Origin: Magicicada septendecula | Taxonomy: Eukaryota; Arthropoda; Insecta; Hemiptera; Cicadidae | Direction: 5' to 3' | DNA: 64,000 nucleotides | NCBI GenBank assembly: GCA_034769895.1 | Contig: CM068368.1 | Location: forward strand, 337,365,076-337,429,075 | Shown here: piece by piece, positions 24,948 to 36,067 of the stretch | How the letters are laid out: each line of letters opens with the position of its first letter | Numbering within the stretch: position 1 is the stretch's first letter | The notes under the pieces: model-generated | Database searches by the model: none | What the model was told of the DNA's origin: nothing | The model's input: only the letters and a program-made list of their open reading frames with translations | Made by a program: the position numbers and the translations under genes

Positions 24948-25567
24948 TGGTGTCGGCGTCCCATCTCTATCTAGACTGTGTGACTCACCATATGGCTGGC
25001 CGAAACATCCGACGGCCGATCCAACCGAGGCCGGACTAGAGGGCGTCTACTGTATATGAAAACATGTACAGACATTAGGATGCCAAATGATGGATTATCT
25101 TTATTAGTTTACTTTTTACTTTGTGGATTAGTTTACCTTTGATTCATACTCGTAGTCCTATTAGCTGCCTCACACTGGATCATTACTGTTGCAAACCACA
25201 AAGCAACATCAACTTCTTCAGTCTCATATCTCTTGAGGAAAGGATGTTCTAGTAACATTCTATATTTTGGCCTATGTCGATAATTTTTTGTTAAACTGTA
25301 ATACAAAAACTTACACTTAATAAATAGTATGGCCAAAAATATACCAATTGAAAAAAAATGTTAAAAAAGTACGTGGTCACCATGCCCGTTAGAAATGAAA
25401 CTTCTGCCAGTGAGCGAGTAAGAAAGGAAATTATGCTATGATTGAATTGATAGAGAATTGCGATTGTTGTAATTACACAGATTTATTCCAGTTGACTGTA
25501 CAAAGTTGCAAATGTGTATATTATTCATCACTGTCCATTCTTTCATAATCTAATCTAAAACAGAAAA

Positions 25568-25704
25568 ATATATATATATATATTCAAACACTTTCTGCTA
25601 CAATCCGTTTCTTGATGTATATAATATATATTTTATAATCACTTTATACATAGGGAGAAAACATCTTGAGGTAAAGTCATTTTAAAAAAAAAATATATAT
25701 ATAT
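25568..25704. repeat. Short AT microsatellites
   Basis: (TA)8-like run at about 25,568-25,583, and a poly-A followed by (TA)n at about 25,685-25,704. Confidence 0.85.
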
Positions 25705-25739
25705 CACATTTTTTGGTATATCCGTGTATGTGATGTTTA

Positions 25740-26250
25740 TATTGCTGACGTTTCATTCCGTAATACCGTTACATTTTCAAGGCGTACTGGTGTTGATTTA
25801 ACTTTGGGGCGTGTTTCATATCTTGCTTCTCTTGTGATTTTTCCCATGGGAGTGTTAGAGCGTGGGAGTGAGTGTGTTGTGGCCATGTGATATATATTGC
25901 CATGGTCATAATAGTCTGCTGAGAGTTGGTAGCAAACAACGAACTGCACAAATTTCTCCATCTGTTAAATTCACTGCCAAAGCACTGCCCTGGCGTAAAT
26001 TGATATCCATATAAGTGGTGACAATGTCTGTCCTATCTCTGGAATTCTGGTGAATGGCCACTCCACCAGTTCTCACAGCAGGCCGTTTGAATTGTACCAC
26101 ACAGCCAAAATTCAGGACATCAATTTTCTCTTCATTTTTCAACCAAATTTCTGAGAGAAGTAAGATGTTCGATTTGTGGATGACTGAATCACTGAGATCT
26201 GTTGTGCCGAGTTTTGGAAAAACTCGGCTGTTTTCTTGTTAACGAAGTGA
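25740..26250 (-). pseudogene. LINE endonuclease N-terminal remnant
   Basis: The minus strand reads SNILLLSEIWLKNEEKIDV with NFGCVVQFKRPAVRTGGVAI (26,165-26,045), a typical early part of an APE endonuclease (xLLLSETWL ... GGVAI). Frames then degrade toward 25,740. Further upstream on the same strand (26,617-26,655) MIIRGDFNARIE is the GDFNAR motif of another endonuclease, out of order relative to this piece, so at least two LINE fragments or a rearrangement are involved. Confidence 0.6.
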
Positions 26251-26616
26251 CGGGCATTGCCGTACATGTTAATTAATTAGGTTAACGATGCCTGCTCCGT
26301 TATCAATAAGCTTGCTATGCCGATCCGCGCGCGCTCTGTGGTGAGCGCTACGTAACGTTTTTTCGGTAGCTGCACTGGGCAGTTCTCGTCAAGCAGCCGG
26401 CCTCAACTAATCTTCCATTCTCCCGGCGGCTTTCAGTTTGGATTTTGTATCATTTTGCTATTCAATGTCCGCCATACGGGCGCGTCGACTCATTGCCTCT
26501 TGCTGGGTTTGGCAGTTCTGGAGATCTTCATTTAGAAAGAGTCGCTGTTCATTCTTATAACGATATCTTCGATGGCGGAGCCGTAACTCTAAATCCAGCG
26601 GCCGAACTCTATATTT

Positions 26617-26656
26617 TCTCAATTCTGGCATTAAAATCACCTCTGATAATCATATG
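26617..26656 (-). pseudogene. LINE endonuclease GDFNAR motif scrap
   Basis: Minus-strand reading MIIRGDFNARIE fused directly to the truncated 3' end of the mariner remnant. The motif is the catalytic Asp/Asn site of APE endonucleases. No other recognisable part of the domain is attached. It marks the left breakpoint of the mariner. Confidence 0.5.
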
Positions 26657-26689
26657 GTCTTGCTGAACACTACCCGAAGCATCTCTTGA

Positions 26690-27555
26690 TGCTGAAGCTG
26701 TGGAATATTGTGTTTAGCAAGAAAATGCTGAACAGCATGTGACGTGTGGGCGGTGCATTGTCATGTTGACATTGTCGGTGTCATTCACCACTCTGATGCA
26801 ACTGTGACCTTTTTCGTCAAATTGCATCCCAAAACATAAATGTAGTAATTCTGGTTTACTGTTTGGTCTGGTGGAGCAAATTCATGATGAACAATCCCCT
26901 TGCGATCAAAGAAAACTGTGAGCATGGTCTTGACTTTACTTCGGCTCTGTTTTGCCTTTTTTGGTCTTGGAGAATTTGGCGTCTACCACACTGAAGACCG
27001 GACCTTAGTTTCTGGATCGTATTAATCACCCGTTACGATCTATTTAATGAAGTTCTCATCTTTTTTAGCACACTCAAGCAGGTCTTGAGCGACTGACTTA
27101 TTTACCTGGACATCTTTTTGGTCAGCTGTGAGCACTTTTGGTACAAACTTTGCAGAAACACGTCTCATTCCCAACTCATCAGTAAGAGTGAACTGAACTA
27201 ATCCGAAACTAATATTTAAATCATTTGCTAGCTCACGAATGGTGATTCGGCGGTTTTCTACCACAGCAGCACGAACAAGCTCAACGTTGTGGTTAGTCTT
27301 GCTGGTTAAAGGCCTTCCTGAACGCTCGTCACTCTCAACACTTTCACGCCCATCTTTAAAACGCTTAAACCACTCATAAACCTGTGTACGACTCATACAA
27401 TCTTCCCCATAAACTTTTTGTAACTTTTCAAATGTATCTTTACATGTTTCACCAACTTCTTGACAAAATCTGATACAAATTCTTTGATCTATTTTTTTTT
27501 TTGACATGGTAAATGCGCCAAATGAGATTAACACACAACACAACAATGGGCGTTT
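26690..27555 (-). pseudogene. mariner-family transposase, broken
   Basis: The ATG is at 27,507 (MSKKKIDQR). The frame to 27,040 gives the N-terminal paired HTH domain: YGEDCMSRTQVYEWFKRFKDG, ESDERSGRP, ITIRELANDLNISFG, LGMRRVSAKFVPKVLT. After a stop the other frames give IVTGD (first catalytic Asp), YDPETK, RPKKAKQSRSKVKTM, LTVFFDRKGIVHHEFAPPDQ (26,960-26,890) and a HDNAP region (third catalytic residue), then VQHFLAKHNIPQL. The C-terminus is lost near 26,690. Family length is about 345 aa, so most of the protein is represented. The 5' UTR is cut at 27,555 by the Gypsy family 1 insertion and resumes at 40,401. Confidence 0.9.
27551..27555. repeat. Target site duplication CGTTT, left of Gypsy family 1
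   Basis: CGTTT here is repeated at 40,396-40,400 directly after the right LTR. Removing the element plus one copy rejoins the 5' leader of the mariner. 5 bp fits Gypsy-type integration. Confidence 0.65.
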
Positions 27556-29131
27556 ATAACGTGTCGACTACGTTATAATCCAGGGAACCCGTGATAATTG
27601 ACTCTAGCCAATTATACAGGCTGCCTACGTTGTAAAAAACTGAAAAATCAAACACAACACTAAGAATAATAATAATTACTCTAATTACAGGAAACAAGGG
27701 GAGGAAATTTAGCTGATTTATGCACTCACTTTAGTATGTAACAAGATGACATCTCTTTATTAACATATGATATGTAACACATTACATATAAAAAATTTAC
27801 TCATACAGAAATAGTAAAGGGGTTTTCTGTCAAAACAAATGATCACTCAGATCATGTATTTTACCTCGGATCCGAGTCTCTTTTAATCTAGTTAAGAAGT
27901 TTCAAATTTACTTTACTTATTAAGAAGGTTGCATTGTTACTTAAACACCATTTGAAGAATGGTTTTATTTAGTTAAGCGATTCAAAGTTATATCTCAAGA
28001 GTAATGTTACAACGTATGATTTCAGAAATTACTGGTTACATCTTTCTAAAACTTAATGCTTAGAGATTGTCTTTTAAAAGTCTTTGGCATTTCTAATACT
28101 TATATTTTAAATATACATAATTCACGGAAGACGAGCTTCCGAGTCACCTCTTAGATAAGCTTTATCTGTCCATGTCCTGGGGCGTGAATATTCGGTACTC
28201 TCTTAGTCGAGGGTAGTCATCGGGGTAGGGTTTCCAGTGGATTTCCTCGGAGTGACTTAATGAGGAGATGGATGTTAGGTAGCGTGAAGTCGTCCTGATC
28301 CTCAGCGGTAATGGTAAGTGTTGTTTAGGTCTTAGTCGTCACCATCCACAGTTATGCACATCACATATTTAATGGCACCGTAGTACTGGAGTTTGCATCT
28401 TCTTTTCACATTATGTCGGAACTACTTTACTTGAACCATATTTGATCGTTAGTTTTAATTAACATGAGATATCACCTTATACACTAGTTTTTTTTGCACA
28501 TCCTTTTTTAACAAATTACTCACTACATCTTCTTTATTTATAACTAGCTCTCCACACTTTTAGTGGAAGCTAACACTCAATTAAAAATAAAAATAAAACA
28601 TTTTGTGAAGAGCCCTCGCTTGGAGGTGTTTACAGTTTGAAAGCCGCATCATAAGTCCTGCATTGTTACAACAGGAAAATTGCAACGACGCGGAGTGAGT
28701 ACTCCGCCATATATAGTTCCAACTGTTTATTAATAATACAATCTTACAGTTTGACAAAATAAACTATCGAGACTTATCTTGTCTACAGGAATTATTACAA
28801 CTACTACTTGTGACTTTAAATTATTAATTATTTACATTATGATTTACAGGTATTTCTTATTTAATGCCGGGTCGGTATGCAAGTTGGATCCGGAATACAC
28901 AGGTCATAGCATAATAAATTTACTAAAGGGTTAACAGTATTATTTTTAACTTTTACTTTCACAGTTTTAATTACTTATTTTAGTTAGATTTTCTTAGATT
29001 TTCTCATTACTATTATGAGTTAGTTCAGGGGTATTTGGTTTAATAGTGCGATTTAATGTTCTTACTTACTTCCCGTTTTATATTTTATTATTAATTTGTT
29101 TTTTTTTTAATTTACAATTTAAATCGTCACA
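27556..29131 (-). repeat. 3' LTR of Gypsy family 1
   Basis: About 1,576 bp, matching 38,855-40,395. On the element's strand it begins TGTGACG and is preceded by the polypurine-like AAGCGGCGGAGTA (29,132-29,145). On that strand AATAAAC and TATATATGG occur near 28,705-28,730 as possible polyadenylation signal and TATA box. Both LTR copies share an outer ATAACG before TGTCG on the plus strand, so the end is not the usual CA. Confidence 0.9.
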
Positions 29132-29646
29132 TACTCCGCCGCTTAAAATAGACATGGGGGAATTTTAATAAGGAGAATTCGAAAGTGGTACTGGGGGTAT
29201 GCTTGTCGTTACTGTGTGGAATTTCTCTCCTTCTTCTCCCTTTTTCTTTCACTTAGTTATTTGCATGAGTTATACACATTTATTTCTTCTGAGTATTAAA
29301 CAACATACATATATATATATATATATCCTTACAAACTAATTCTTAAATTACGTAAAATTCACACTTAATGACTACATTTTAAAACACATAAATTTCTTCT
29401 TATTTCTATTACTTAAATCTACTACCGGTTTTTTCTTTCTTTGGGTTTTGGTTACTCTCTTCAGAGAGTTACTCTCTAAATAATTTCTTATTTAGTGGTC
29501 AGGTAGTGGTCAGCTGACTACTCATTTTGCTCACCTTTCGTTGAACAGGATCTAAGGTTGATCAGGCCTCATTCCTAATTCTACGATTAGCACTTAGCAT
29601 GGTTACTCAGGTACAAGATAACTTGTCTACCTAGTATTACCTTTTT

Positions 29647-30830
29647 CTATTTTTGGCCTTGGTATTTCCTTTTTTCCTTTTTTTTTTTATACAATTTTAT
29701 CTGCGAAATATGTGTTCTTCGTACATATTCTCGAGTCGCAGGTTCGTACAGGGCTACGGTAACTGGGGTTAAGTACTTCTGGATTTGGTAAGGACCACAC
29801 CATCGGTATGATAGTTTCGAGGTTATCTTATCAATTGCACTACTAGTCGGGTGTGTCTTGTACATTACTAAGTCACCGACTTGGTACCTAACTAAATTGT
29901 TATTATTATTATTATTTCTCTCGTGGTATTTTCGGGATTTTTCTAAGTTCGCTCTTAAATTTGCGCGAGCTTTATTCCAGATTTGTTTAATCTGCTTATC
30001 CATAATTTGCGTAGGTAGCAAGTCATGTATTTTCCATTTTGTGGACAAGGGGTGGTTTGGTTTGTATTTATACAGTAACTGAAACGGGGTAGACTTATGT
30101 CCTTCGTGATAAGCTGAATTAAAGGCGTATTGTATCCAGGATAGGTTCTGGTCCCAAGACGTATGGTCGTTCGCATGGTAGGCGATTAATGCAGATTTGA
30201 GGTTTCGCAGATACCTTTCAGCAATATTGCCTTGCGGTCGATACTCCGTCGTGGTAATACGGTCTATTCCTAACTTGAAACACATATTCTTAAATTCCTT
30301 CGCCTTAAATTGGGGTCCGTTATCTGACACTATACGTACAGCTGTACCATAATCTTTAAATAATCTCTCCTGTAATATCTTTACAGTGGTCGACGCTAAC
30401 GCTCGCCGCATGGGATACATCCAAACAAATTTGGTGAACGAATCTACACATATGAGTAGCATCGTATTACCTGATTTAGATCGAGGGTAGGGACCTGAAT
30501 AGTCTAAATAAAGTTTAGAGAATGGGGTAGTAGGGATTTCTGAAATTAATTGGCTTACTTGACTGTTTCTTGCCGGTTTGCTGAGCGCTCATAACTTACA
30601 CTTTTTTACGAAACTAGCTATTTCGCTGTTCATATTGTTCCAATGATATTCCTTACGAATGCGATGTATTGTTTTATTTATTCCCATATGGGCTCCAATG
30701 GTGGATGAATGGAAGTACTCCATCAGCATGGGCTTAATTACATCAGGGGCGATTATCCTTAATTCCTTTCCATTTCCTATTCTGTGGCATAGTATTCTTT
30801 TACTCAATACGTATTTATCTGATTTAATTC
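29647..30830 (-). pseudogene. Gypsy family 1 integrase
   Basis: The 271-residue frame at 29,647-30,462 holds the catalytic core: CVDSFTKFVW near the first Asp region, IVSDNGPQFKAKEF (second Asp), and EYRPQGNIAERYLRNLKSAL with the catalytic Glu, then a C-terminal domain with YQVGDLVMYKTHP and SYRWCGPYQIQ. The HHCC zinc domain lies upstream in the frame at 30,589-30,807 (HSSTIGAHMGINKTIHRIRK, ending FVKKCKL), separated by a stop. A run of seven Asn (ERNNNNNNNLVRY) from an ATT repeat sits in the C-terminal linker. It would insert the cDNA. Confidence 0.9.
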
Positions 30831-31029
30831 CTTCCTCGAGTTGTTATAATTGGCTTCAGAAGAGGGTCTTGTTGTTGATATTGAGCGATGTTGGTAAACG
30901 CAAGTGGGAATTCAGTAATTACGGTGTTAACAATGGGTGTTTCCAGACTCTCCTTGTTTTTGGGAGTATTAGTGGGCGACTGGAACATACGGGACCAGGG
31001 TATCCGCGACTACATTTTGTGTACCTTTA

Positions 31030-31540
31030 ATATTTTGTACTTTGAAGTTGTAACAGTTTAACCTCAATACCCATCTTCCAATACGCCCTAACTGTTTAGG
31101 GTGATTCAGTAACCAAGATAATGCTTGATTATCAGTTTACAAAAGGAACTCTTTATGTTCTAAAAAGGGTTTAAACTTCTCAAAAGCAAATACAATAGCT
31201 AAACATTCTAATTCATATGCGGAATATTTCTTTTCTTGGTCAGTCAAAGTGCGTGAAGCATAACTAATCGGTAGTCTACAGTTTTCTATTTCCTGATAGA
31301 TTACTGCACCTAAGGCTACACTAGAACTGTCGGTCTGAACTACGAAAGGTTTCGTAAAGTCTGCTAGTTGTAATACTGGGGGTGATATGATGCTTTCTTT
31401 TAGTTTTTCAAACGCAGTTTGGTGTTGTGGAGTCCATTCAAATTTCGCTCCCTTCTTTCTTAAAGCATTCAGAGGTGCTGCTATTTCGGCTAGATGGGGA
31501 ATATACTTGTGGAAATAATTTACCATTCCCAAAAATCGGG
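31030..31540 (-). pseudogene. Gypsy family 1 RNase H segment
   Basis: The frame at 31,137-31,532 reads YFHKYIPHLAEIAAPLNALR (RT connection), then PFVVQTDSSSVALGAVIYQE and SYASRTLTDQEKKYSAYELE, which are RNase H motifs. It ends at a TAA at 31,137 where sister elements have a Glu codon before TDNQALSWLL, a single-base nonsense change. To the left the sequence continues recognisably but in broken frames. RNase H degrades RNA in the RNA-DNA hybrid. Confidence 0.9.
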
Positions 31541-32801
31541 CTATTCCTTTTGCATCCCGCGGGGGAAAAATTCTCTGATTGCACGGGTTCGTTCGGGGTC
31601 TATGCTTACCTTTCCGTTGGCCTTCACGATGTGACCTAAAAATGAAAATTGTGGGACTGCAAAATTTACCTTTTTGGGATTTACTGTTAATCCGGCCTTT
31701 TGTAATCGAGATAACACTTCACGTAGATGTTTAAGATGTTGTTCCATCGATTCGCTGTAGATTACAATGTCATCCAGGTAGTGATACACATATCTAAATT
31801 TAATATCATGAAATAATCTTTCTAATAGTCTACTACATACGGAACTTCCTTGTGATATTCCAAAGGGTACTCTCGTAAATTGGGTACAGGTTGAAAGGAA
31901 CAGCAAAAGCGGTTAGACGTTTGGATTCTTCCGAAAGGGGTATTTGGTGAAATGCTTGATTCAGATCCATTATAGTAAAGACTTTCGCTTTAGTGAAATA
32001 ATGAAAAGCACTGTGGATGTCGGGAAGCGGGATAGATTCAAATTCTATTCGTTTATTTAATTGCCGGTAGTCCACAACTAGTCTATGTTTGTCGTGATCT
32101 TTTGGTACTAAAAAGGAGGGTGATGAATACGGAGACGTAGAGGGTTCGATGACTCCTTGTTCTAACAACTTGTTGATATGGTTCCTCATTACTTCCATTT
32201 TGGGCGGCGATAACTTGTATGGGGGTAGGCGTATTACTTTGTGATAGTTCAAATTGATCTTGTATTCTATTAGGTTAGTTAGTCCTAGCTTAAGGGTAAG
32301 AACAGTTGAAAACTCTTTTATTAGTTTCTGCATTCTCAACCTATCTCGACTTCCTAGATGAGATAATTCAGACTCATGGTGTACTATATGTGCAGTAGAT
32401 GATCCCGTACTTTCTTGTTCTTCAGTTTCATAATCAAAATTGTACTTCCGTGTACGGTCGAATCTAAAATAATATTTCTTCTCGTGGATGTCAAGAATAA
32501 TTCCCGTTTTACTTATGAAGTCCGCTCCCAATATTAAGTCGGGTCCTAAATCATTATATACTAACATTGAAAAAAACCAGGTTAGATTCTTAATTCTTAC
32601 CTTAATGGTGATGCTGAGTTTTATCACTATATTTTGCTTATTGGCAGTAGCACATTTTATATTCACAGCTTGACTGCGTTTCACTAGGTGGTGTTCGAAT
32701 AATTTATCTGCTAACCTCTGACTGATCAAGGTTCTAGTCGATCCAGAATCGATTAAACCGAGGGTGGATGTAACACCTAGGTCAACTTGTATTAAGGGCA
32801 A
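31541..32801 (-). pseudogene. Gypsy family 1 protease and reverse transcriptase
   Basis: The frame at 31,833-32,801 begins with an aspartic protease (LGLIDSGSTRTLISQRL, catalytic DSG; later DLILGADFI) and passes into the RT fingers (YKLSPPKMEVMRNHINKLLE, EPSTSPYSSPSFLVPK, RLVVDYRQLN, FTIMDLNQAFHQIP). A frameshift near 31,890 moves the palm into the frame at 31,541-31,906 (TRVPFGISQGSS, YHYLDDIVIYS with catalytic DD, FLGHIV). Another frameshift near 31,550 separates it from RNase H. Clearly related to the element at 61,433-64,000. Confidence 0.93.
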
Positions 32802-32939
32802 TAGACATTTAGTACAATCACTTTTAGTTATCGCATTACATTTCTCAATAAACCTTCTAACATAGGGATATTTTTTTCTAGTGTTCTTTTCCTTTTGTTT
32901 TCTTATTCTCGTAGATTTCTTTGGGTTTACCGGTTCTCA

Positions 32940-32991
32940 AGATGCTGCGGAAGACACAGGATTTCGGGTCTCCCTGCCTTACATGTTTTTT
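32940..32991 (-). promoter_or_regulatory. -1 ribosomal frameshift signal, Gypsy family 1
   Basis: On the minus strand gag ends CCA AAA AAC ATG TAA. The heptamer A AAA AAC (32,991-32,985) is in the zero frame as X XXY YYZ. After a 7-nt spacer, GC(A)GGGAGA can pair with TCTTCCGC (stem at about 32,977-32,947, one bulge, one G-U). The -1 frame is open for about 35 codons and resembles the same frame in the element at 63.7 kb. The protease frame further on is one more shift away, so this copy has an added indel. Confidence 0.7.
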
Positions 32992-33532
32992 GGATTAGGG
33001 TGTTTGCGTTCGTACTGCTTCCGATTACAGTTTCTACTTATGTGTCCATACTTATCACAGTTATAACACACATTTTTATTACGAGGAGTGTAGCTTGCTT
33101 CCGTTTTAGGTTGCGTGTCATTAGATTTACCAGGGTTGTGCAAATTGTTCGGTCTATTAAATAATCGCCTTTCACGCTGGGTTTGCACATCGGGCACTAG
33201 GGCTTGCATTCATTTCTACTCGGCTCGGTTGATTTCAGAGCATGTCTGTTCTGATCTGAGTACCATACATTCGAAGAGTGAATACTGCATTGTTCGAGAT
33301 CCGCAAAGGTGTTGGGTCTATTTATTAACGCTAAACGAGATCTTTCTTCTGGAGACAATCCTACTAAAATGGTGTAGACCATCTGTCTCTCATTCCAATC
33401 TACTTGCAGTAGTCGAGAAGACTCCCTGATGTCTGAGATGTAATGGGCCAATCTCTCATGATTTCATTGTACTCGCAGTACGGTCTTTCTTTTTAGTTCC
33501 TCATAAATTCCGGTGGGAATAAAATATTTTAT
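32979..33532 (-). pseudogene. Gypsy family 1 gag, 3' part with zinc knuckle
   Basis: Left of the P insertion the gag continues: YEELKRKTVLRVQ, then a stop, then RLAHYISDIRESSRLL, LVGLSPEERSRLALINRP, and after a frameshift near 33,205 the frame at 32,979-33,209 ending NVCYNCDKYGHISRNC, a CCHC zinc knuckle (C-x2-C-x4-H-x4-C), and PNPKNM with stop. Gag packages the element RNA. The first part of the same gene lies at 36,981-37,921. Confidence 0.88.
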
Positions 33533-33540
33533 GATTGTAG
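33533..33540. repeat. Target site duplication GATTGTAG, left of P element
   Basis: GATTGTAG here and at 36,973-36,980 flank the P element exactly. 8 bp is the standard duplication for P elements. Deleting the element plus one copy makes gag colinear across the site. Confidence 0.95.
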
Positions 33541-33784
33541 CATAGCGAGTAGAAGGGGAAGTGTGCTCACTCCCGCTTGTAAAGCATTGCGACAATGGGA
33601 CGGCGGAAGGCACGCTGTAGATAGTGCGCCACAGTCGACTCAGATCCAGATGTGTAGTTGCTAGGCTGTGCACGTGCGTGTATGCTGGCTATTTTCGTAA
33701 AAGATAAGTGCAAAATAAAATCGTATACGTGCGAGTGTGTAAGCCGAAGTGTGTGATATATTCGTAAGATCATTATCAATAAAA

Positions 33785-34165
33785 ATGCCGGCCTGTTTCG
33801 TGCCGGGATGTCGCTCTGGATATAGAACAGATAAAGGTAAACATTTCTTCACACCTCCTAAAGATGAGAAGCTGTTTTCAGCGTGGGCTAGGGCGATTCC
33901 AAGGAAAGATATCCCACTTACGCGTAAATCTTCCGTTTGTGAATCCCATTTTGCTGATGCTTTTTTAATTAAAGCAGATTCCTTTGTTATTGATGGGAAA
34001 CATGTGGAAATTCCGAGAATTAGATGGACCTTGAAGCCGAGTGCTGTTCCACATATTTTTCCTAGCTTGCCTTCTTATTTAAGTAAAAAATTAAAGGTTC
34101 GGAAATCCCCTGTGAAACGGGAATCACGCAAGGAGTCCGCAGCTAGTGAGTGGCAACAGCGCTAA
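33785..34165 (+). CDS. P-element transposase, THAP DNA-binding domain (exon-like ORF)
   Basis: The ATG at 33,785 sits in AAAAATGCC, a good insect start context. The protein begins MPACFVPGCRSGYRTDKGKH, with the C-x4-C of a C2CH THAP zinc finger, FFTPPKDEKLFSAWARAIPR, and closes the finger with VCESHFADAF (C-x2-H), followed by WTLKPSAVPHIFPSLP. THAP binds the element's subterminal DNA. The frame ends at 34,165 and overlaps the next frame by 20 nt, so an intron or a small indel joins the two. Start upstream at 33,749 is possible but less likely. Confidence 0.9.
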   Translation: MPACFVPGCRSGYRTDKGKHFFTPPKDEKLFSAWARAIPRKDIPLTRKSSVCESHFADAFLIKADSFVIDGKHVEIPRIRWTLKPSAVPHIFPSLPSYLSKKLKVRKSPVKRESRKESAASEWQQR

Positions 34166-34625
34166 ATGCAATATTTTAGAAGTAATCGACCCTAATCATA
34201 ATCTTCCCTCTACATCTAAATTAACCAATTCTAGTGCTCATGATCCACCAGTTATTCAAAATTTGAAGAAAAGAATAAGAAACTTAAACAGGAACTTAAA
34301 AAGAACACAAAATAAATTAGCAGTTTACAAAGCTAAAATAAATTTGCTTGAAAGAAAGACTCGCCAAATCAATTCCACTGAAGCAGAGGATCGCTTAAGT
34401 TGTCTAAGTAAGAAACAAAAACTTATGGTTGACACGATGCTGAAGAGATGCAACGCTCGTTCCAAAGGCATGCGATATTCAAATGAATTTATATTGGACA
34501 GTTTGCTGTTAAAAATAAAATCGCCTAGAGGTTACAGACATTGTCTGAAGCATGAATTACTACCTTTGCCTTCAGAATCTCACCTGAGAAACTGTGTGAA
34601 GGTTTTAAGAGTAATTATGGTGTGA
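34146..34625 (+). CDS. P-element transposase, coiled-coil/dimerisation segment
   Basis: In the next frame: a basic, Leu-rich helix (NLKKRIRNLNRNLKRTQNKL, then AVYKAKINLLERK), as in the leucine-zipper region after the THAP domain of P transposases, followed by LSKKQKLMVDTMLKRCNARS, YSNEFILDSLLLKIKSPRGY and LLPLPSESHLRNCVK, the conserved lead-in to the catalytic domain. The frame leaves the family pattern at about 34,607. The family pattern continues in the frame of the next ORF, so there is a one-base deletion here. Reading on in this frame adds only VLRVIMV. Confidence 0.85.
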   Translation: MSGNSAKCNILEVIDPNHNLPSTSKLTNSSAHDPPVIQNLKKRIRNLNRNLKRTQNKLAVYKAKINLLERKTRQINSTEAEDRLSCLSKKQKLMVDTMLKRCNARSKGMRYSNEFILDSLLLKIKSPRGYRHCLKHELLPLPSESHLRNCVKVLRVIMV

Positions 34626-36067
34626 ACGGAAACGCCATAAATGCGATTAAGGAAGCTTACGCAAATGAGAAAGATGAAAATAAACGGTTAGGAATTCTCA
34701 TTTTCGATGAAGTAAAATTAAGGGAGGACATTAGATTCAATTCGTCCACTTTGAAAATTGATGGTTTTGTTGATTTAGGTGATGAGACTCCGGACAGCAA
34801 TAAGAATATTCTAGCAAATCATGCCCTTGTGTTTATGTTCGTTCCTTTGCTGTGTAATTGGATCCAGCCTGTGGCAATTTATGCAAGTAAAAATGTCACT
34901 CCTGGGGACATACTTTCAAAAATATTAATTCAAGTTATTATTCAATTAGAACAATCTGGAGTGAAAGAGATAGCATCTAATAAAAGGGTCTGGACGATTC
35001 TAGGGATCTCAGGAAAGGAGGGGAAAGCAAAGTGCTTTATTGAAAATCCAGTTGACCACAAAAGGAAAATATTGTTCTCCGATAGTGTTCATATTTTTAA
35101 ATGCATTCGCAATCATTTCCACGACAAAGTAAATTTGATATATAAAAGCACAGAAGTGAATTATGAATTTTATCGAAAGTTATTTAAAATTGACACATCA
35201 TGTGAATTCGCCGGTCTTCGAAGCTGCCCGAAGAAGAAAACATCCTCCCACATAGACCCTAACTCATTTCAAAGAATGAACGCGAGGTTGGCTTTTCAGC
35301 TATTCAGCAACAGTGTAGCAAATGCAATTAGATTTTTCAGAGAAATGAAGCCTAATGAGTTTCGTGGCAGTGAGAATACTGAATGTTTAACCAGAGATCT
35401 CAATAACCTTGTGGATGTCCTGAACTCTACGTTGCCCGTAAAAGGACTGTACAAAGGTTCTCCCTCACACAAACTTCTATTAGAATTTTTAGAAAATATC
35501 AAAACTCAGAAGAACACATTTGCGTCCTCAAGAACTATGGAATCATTGAGAGTAACCCTGACAAGTACTCTTGAAATATCGGAATTTTTGTGGGCTAGAG
35601 GATTTACCTATGTTTTAACTGCTAAATTTAATCAAGATCCCTTAGAGTGTCATTTCGGAATTTTGAGATCTCTAAGTTGTGATGATCATCCTTCGACCGC
35701 CGACTTTTTACATTTACATATGTTGCAATCCATATATGTTACAACGAAACTTGTTCTAAATTCGTCAGCAAACAAACCCAAAGTAGAAGCACCGCTTACT
35801 TCGTTTGTAAATCAGATGCGCGCAATGGCTAGAGAAAGTGCACAGAGGAGCAAAGAAATTAAGGACAGTGTAGAGATGAAAATCAAAGATAAAATTGTAG
35901 TGACTGACTGGGAAAATGAAATCACCCTCCCATATCAAGCAGACCTCGTTAAGCAGAATTTAGTGTTCTATCTGGCAGGCTACATAGTGAAAAAAGTGAC
36001 AAGTATATTAATTGTCCACAGTGTATTCGTACACTGTCTAGTGAACAAGTTCCTGACCCTTCGGTAG
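34622..36067 (+). CDS. P-element transposase, catalytic core
   Basis: A 481-codon open frame. It joins upstream without an ATG of its own (GTG at 34,622), so it is a continuation, not a separate protein. Residues fit the RNase H-like DDE core of P transposases: Asp29 in LIFDEVKLRED, Asp154 in LFSDSVHIFKCIRNHF, and Glu342 in FNQDPLECHFGILRS, with the GTP-binding insertion region between. The intact length suggests recent activity. The last ~18 residues (from about 36,000) leave the family pattern; LAGYIVKK should be followed by a Cys-containing segment, which lies in a shifted frame (NCPQCIRTLSSEQ). Confidence 0.92.
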   Translation: MNGNAINAIKEAYANEKDENKRLGILIFDEVKLREDIRFNSSTLKIDGFVDLGDETPDSNKNILANHALVFMFVPLLCNWIQPVAIYASKNVTPGDILSKILIQVIIQLEQSGVKEIASNKRVWTILGISGKEGKAKCFIENPVDHKRKILFSDSVHIFKCIRNHFHDKVNLIYKSTEVNYEFYRKLFKIDTSCEFAGLRSCPKKKTSSHIDPNSFQRMNARLAFQLFSNSVANAIRFFREMKPNEFRGSENTECLTRDLNNLVDVLNSTLPVKGLYKGSPSHKLLLEFLENIKTQKNTFASSRTMESLRVTLTSTLEISEFLWARGFTYVLTAKFNQDPLECHFGILRSLSCDDHPSTADFLHLHMLQSIYVTTKLVLNSSANKPKVEAPLTSFVNQMRAMARESAQRSKEIKDSVEMKIKDKIVVTDWENEITLPYQADLVKQNLVFYLAGYIVKKVTSILIVHSVFVHCLVNKFLTLR

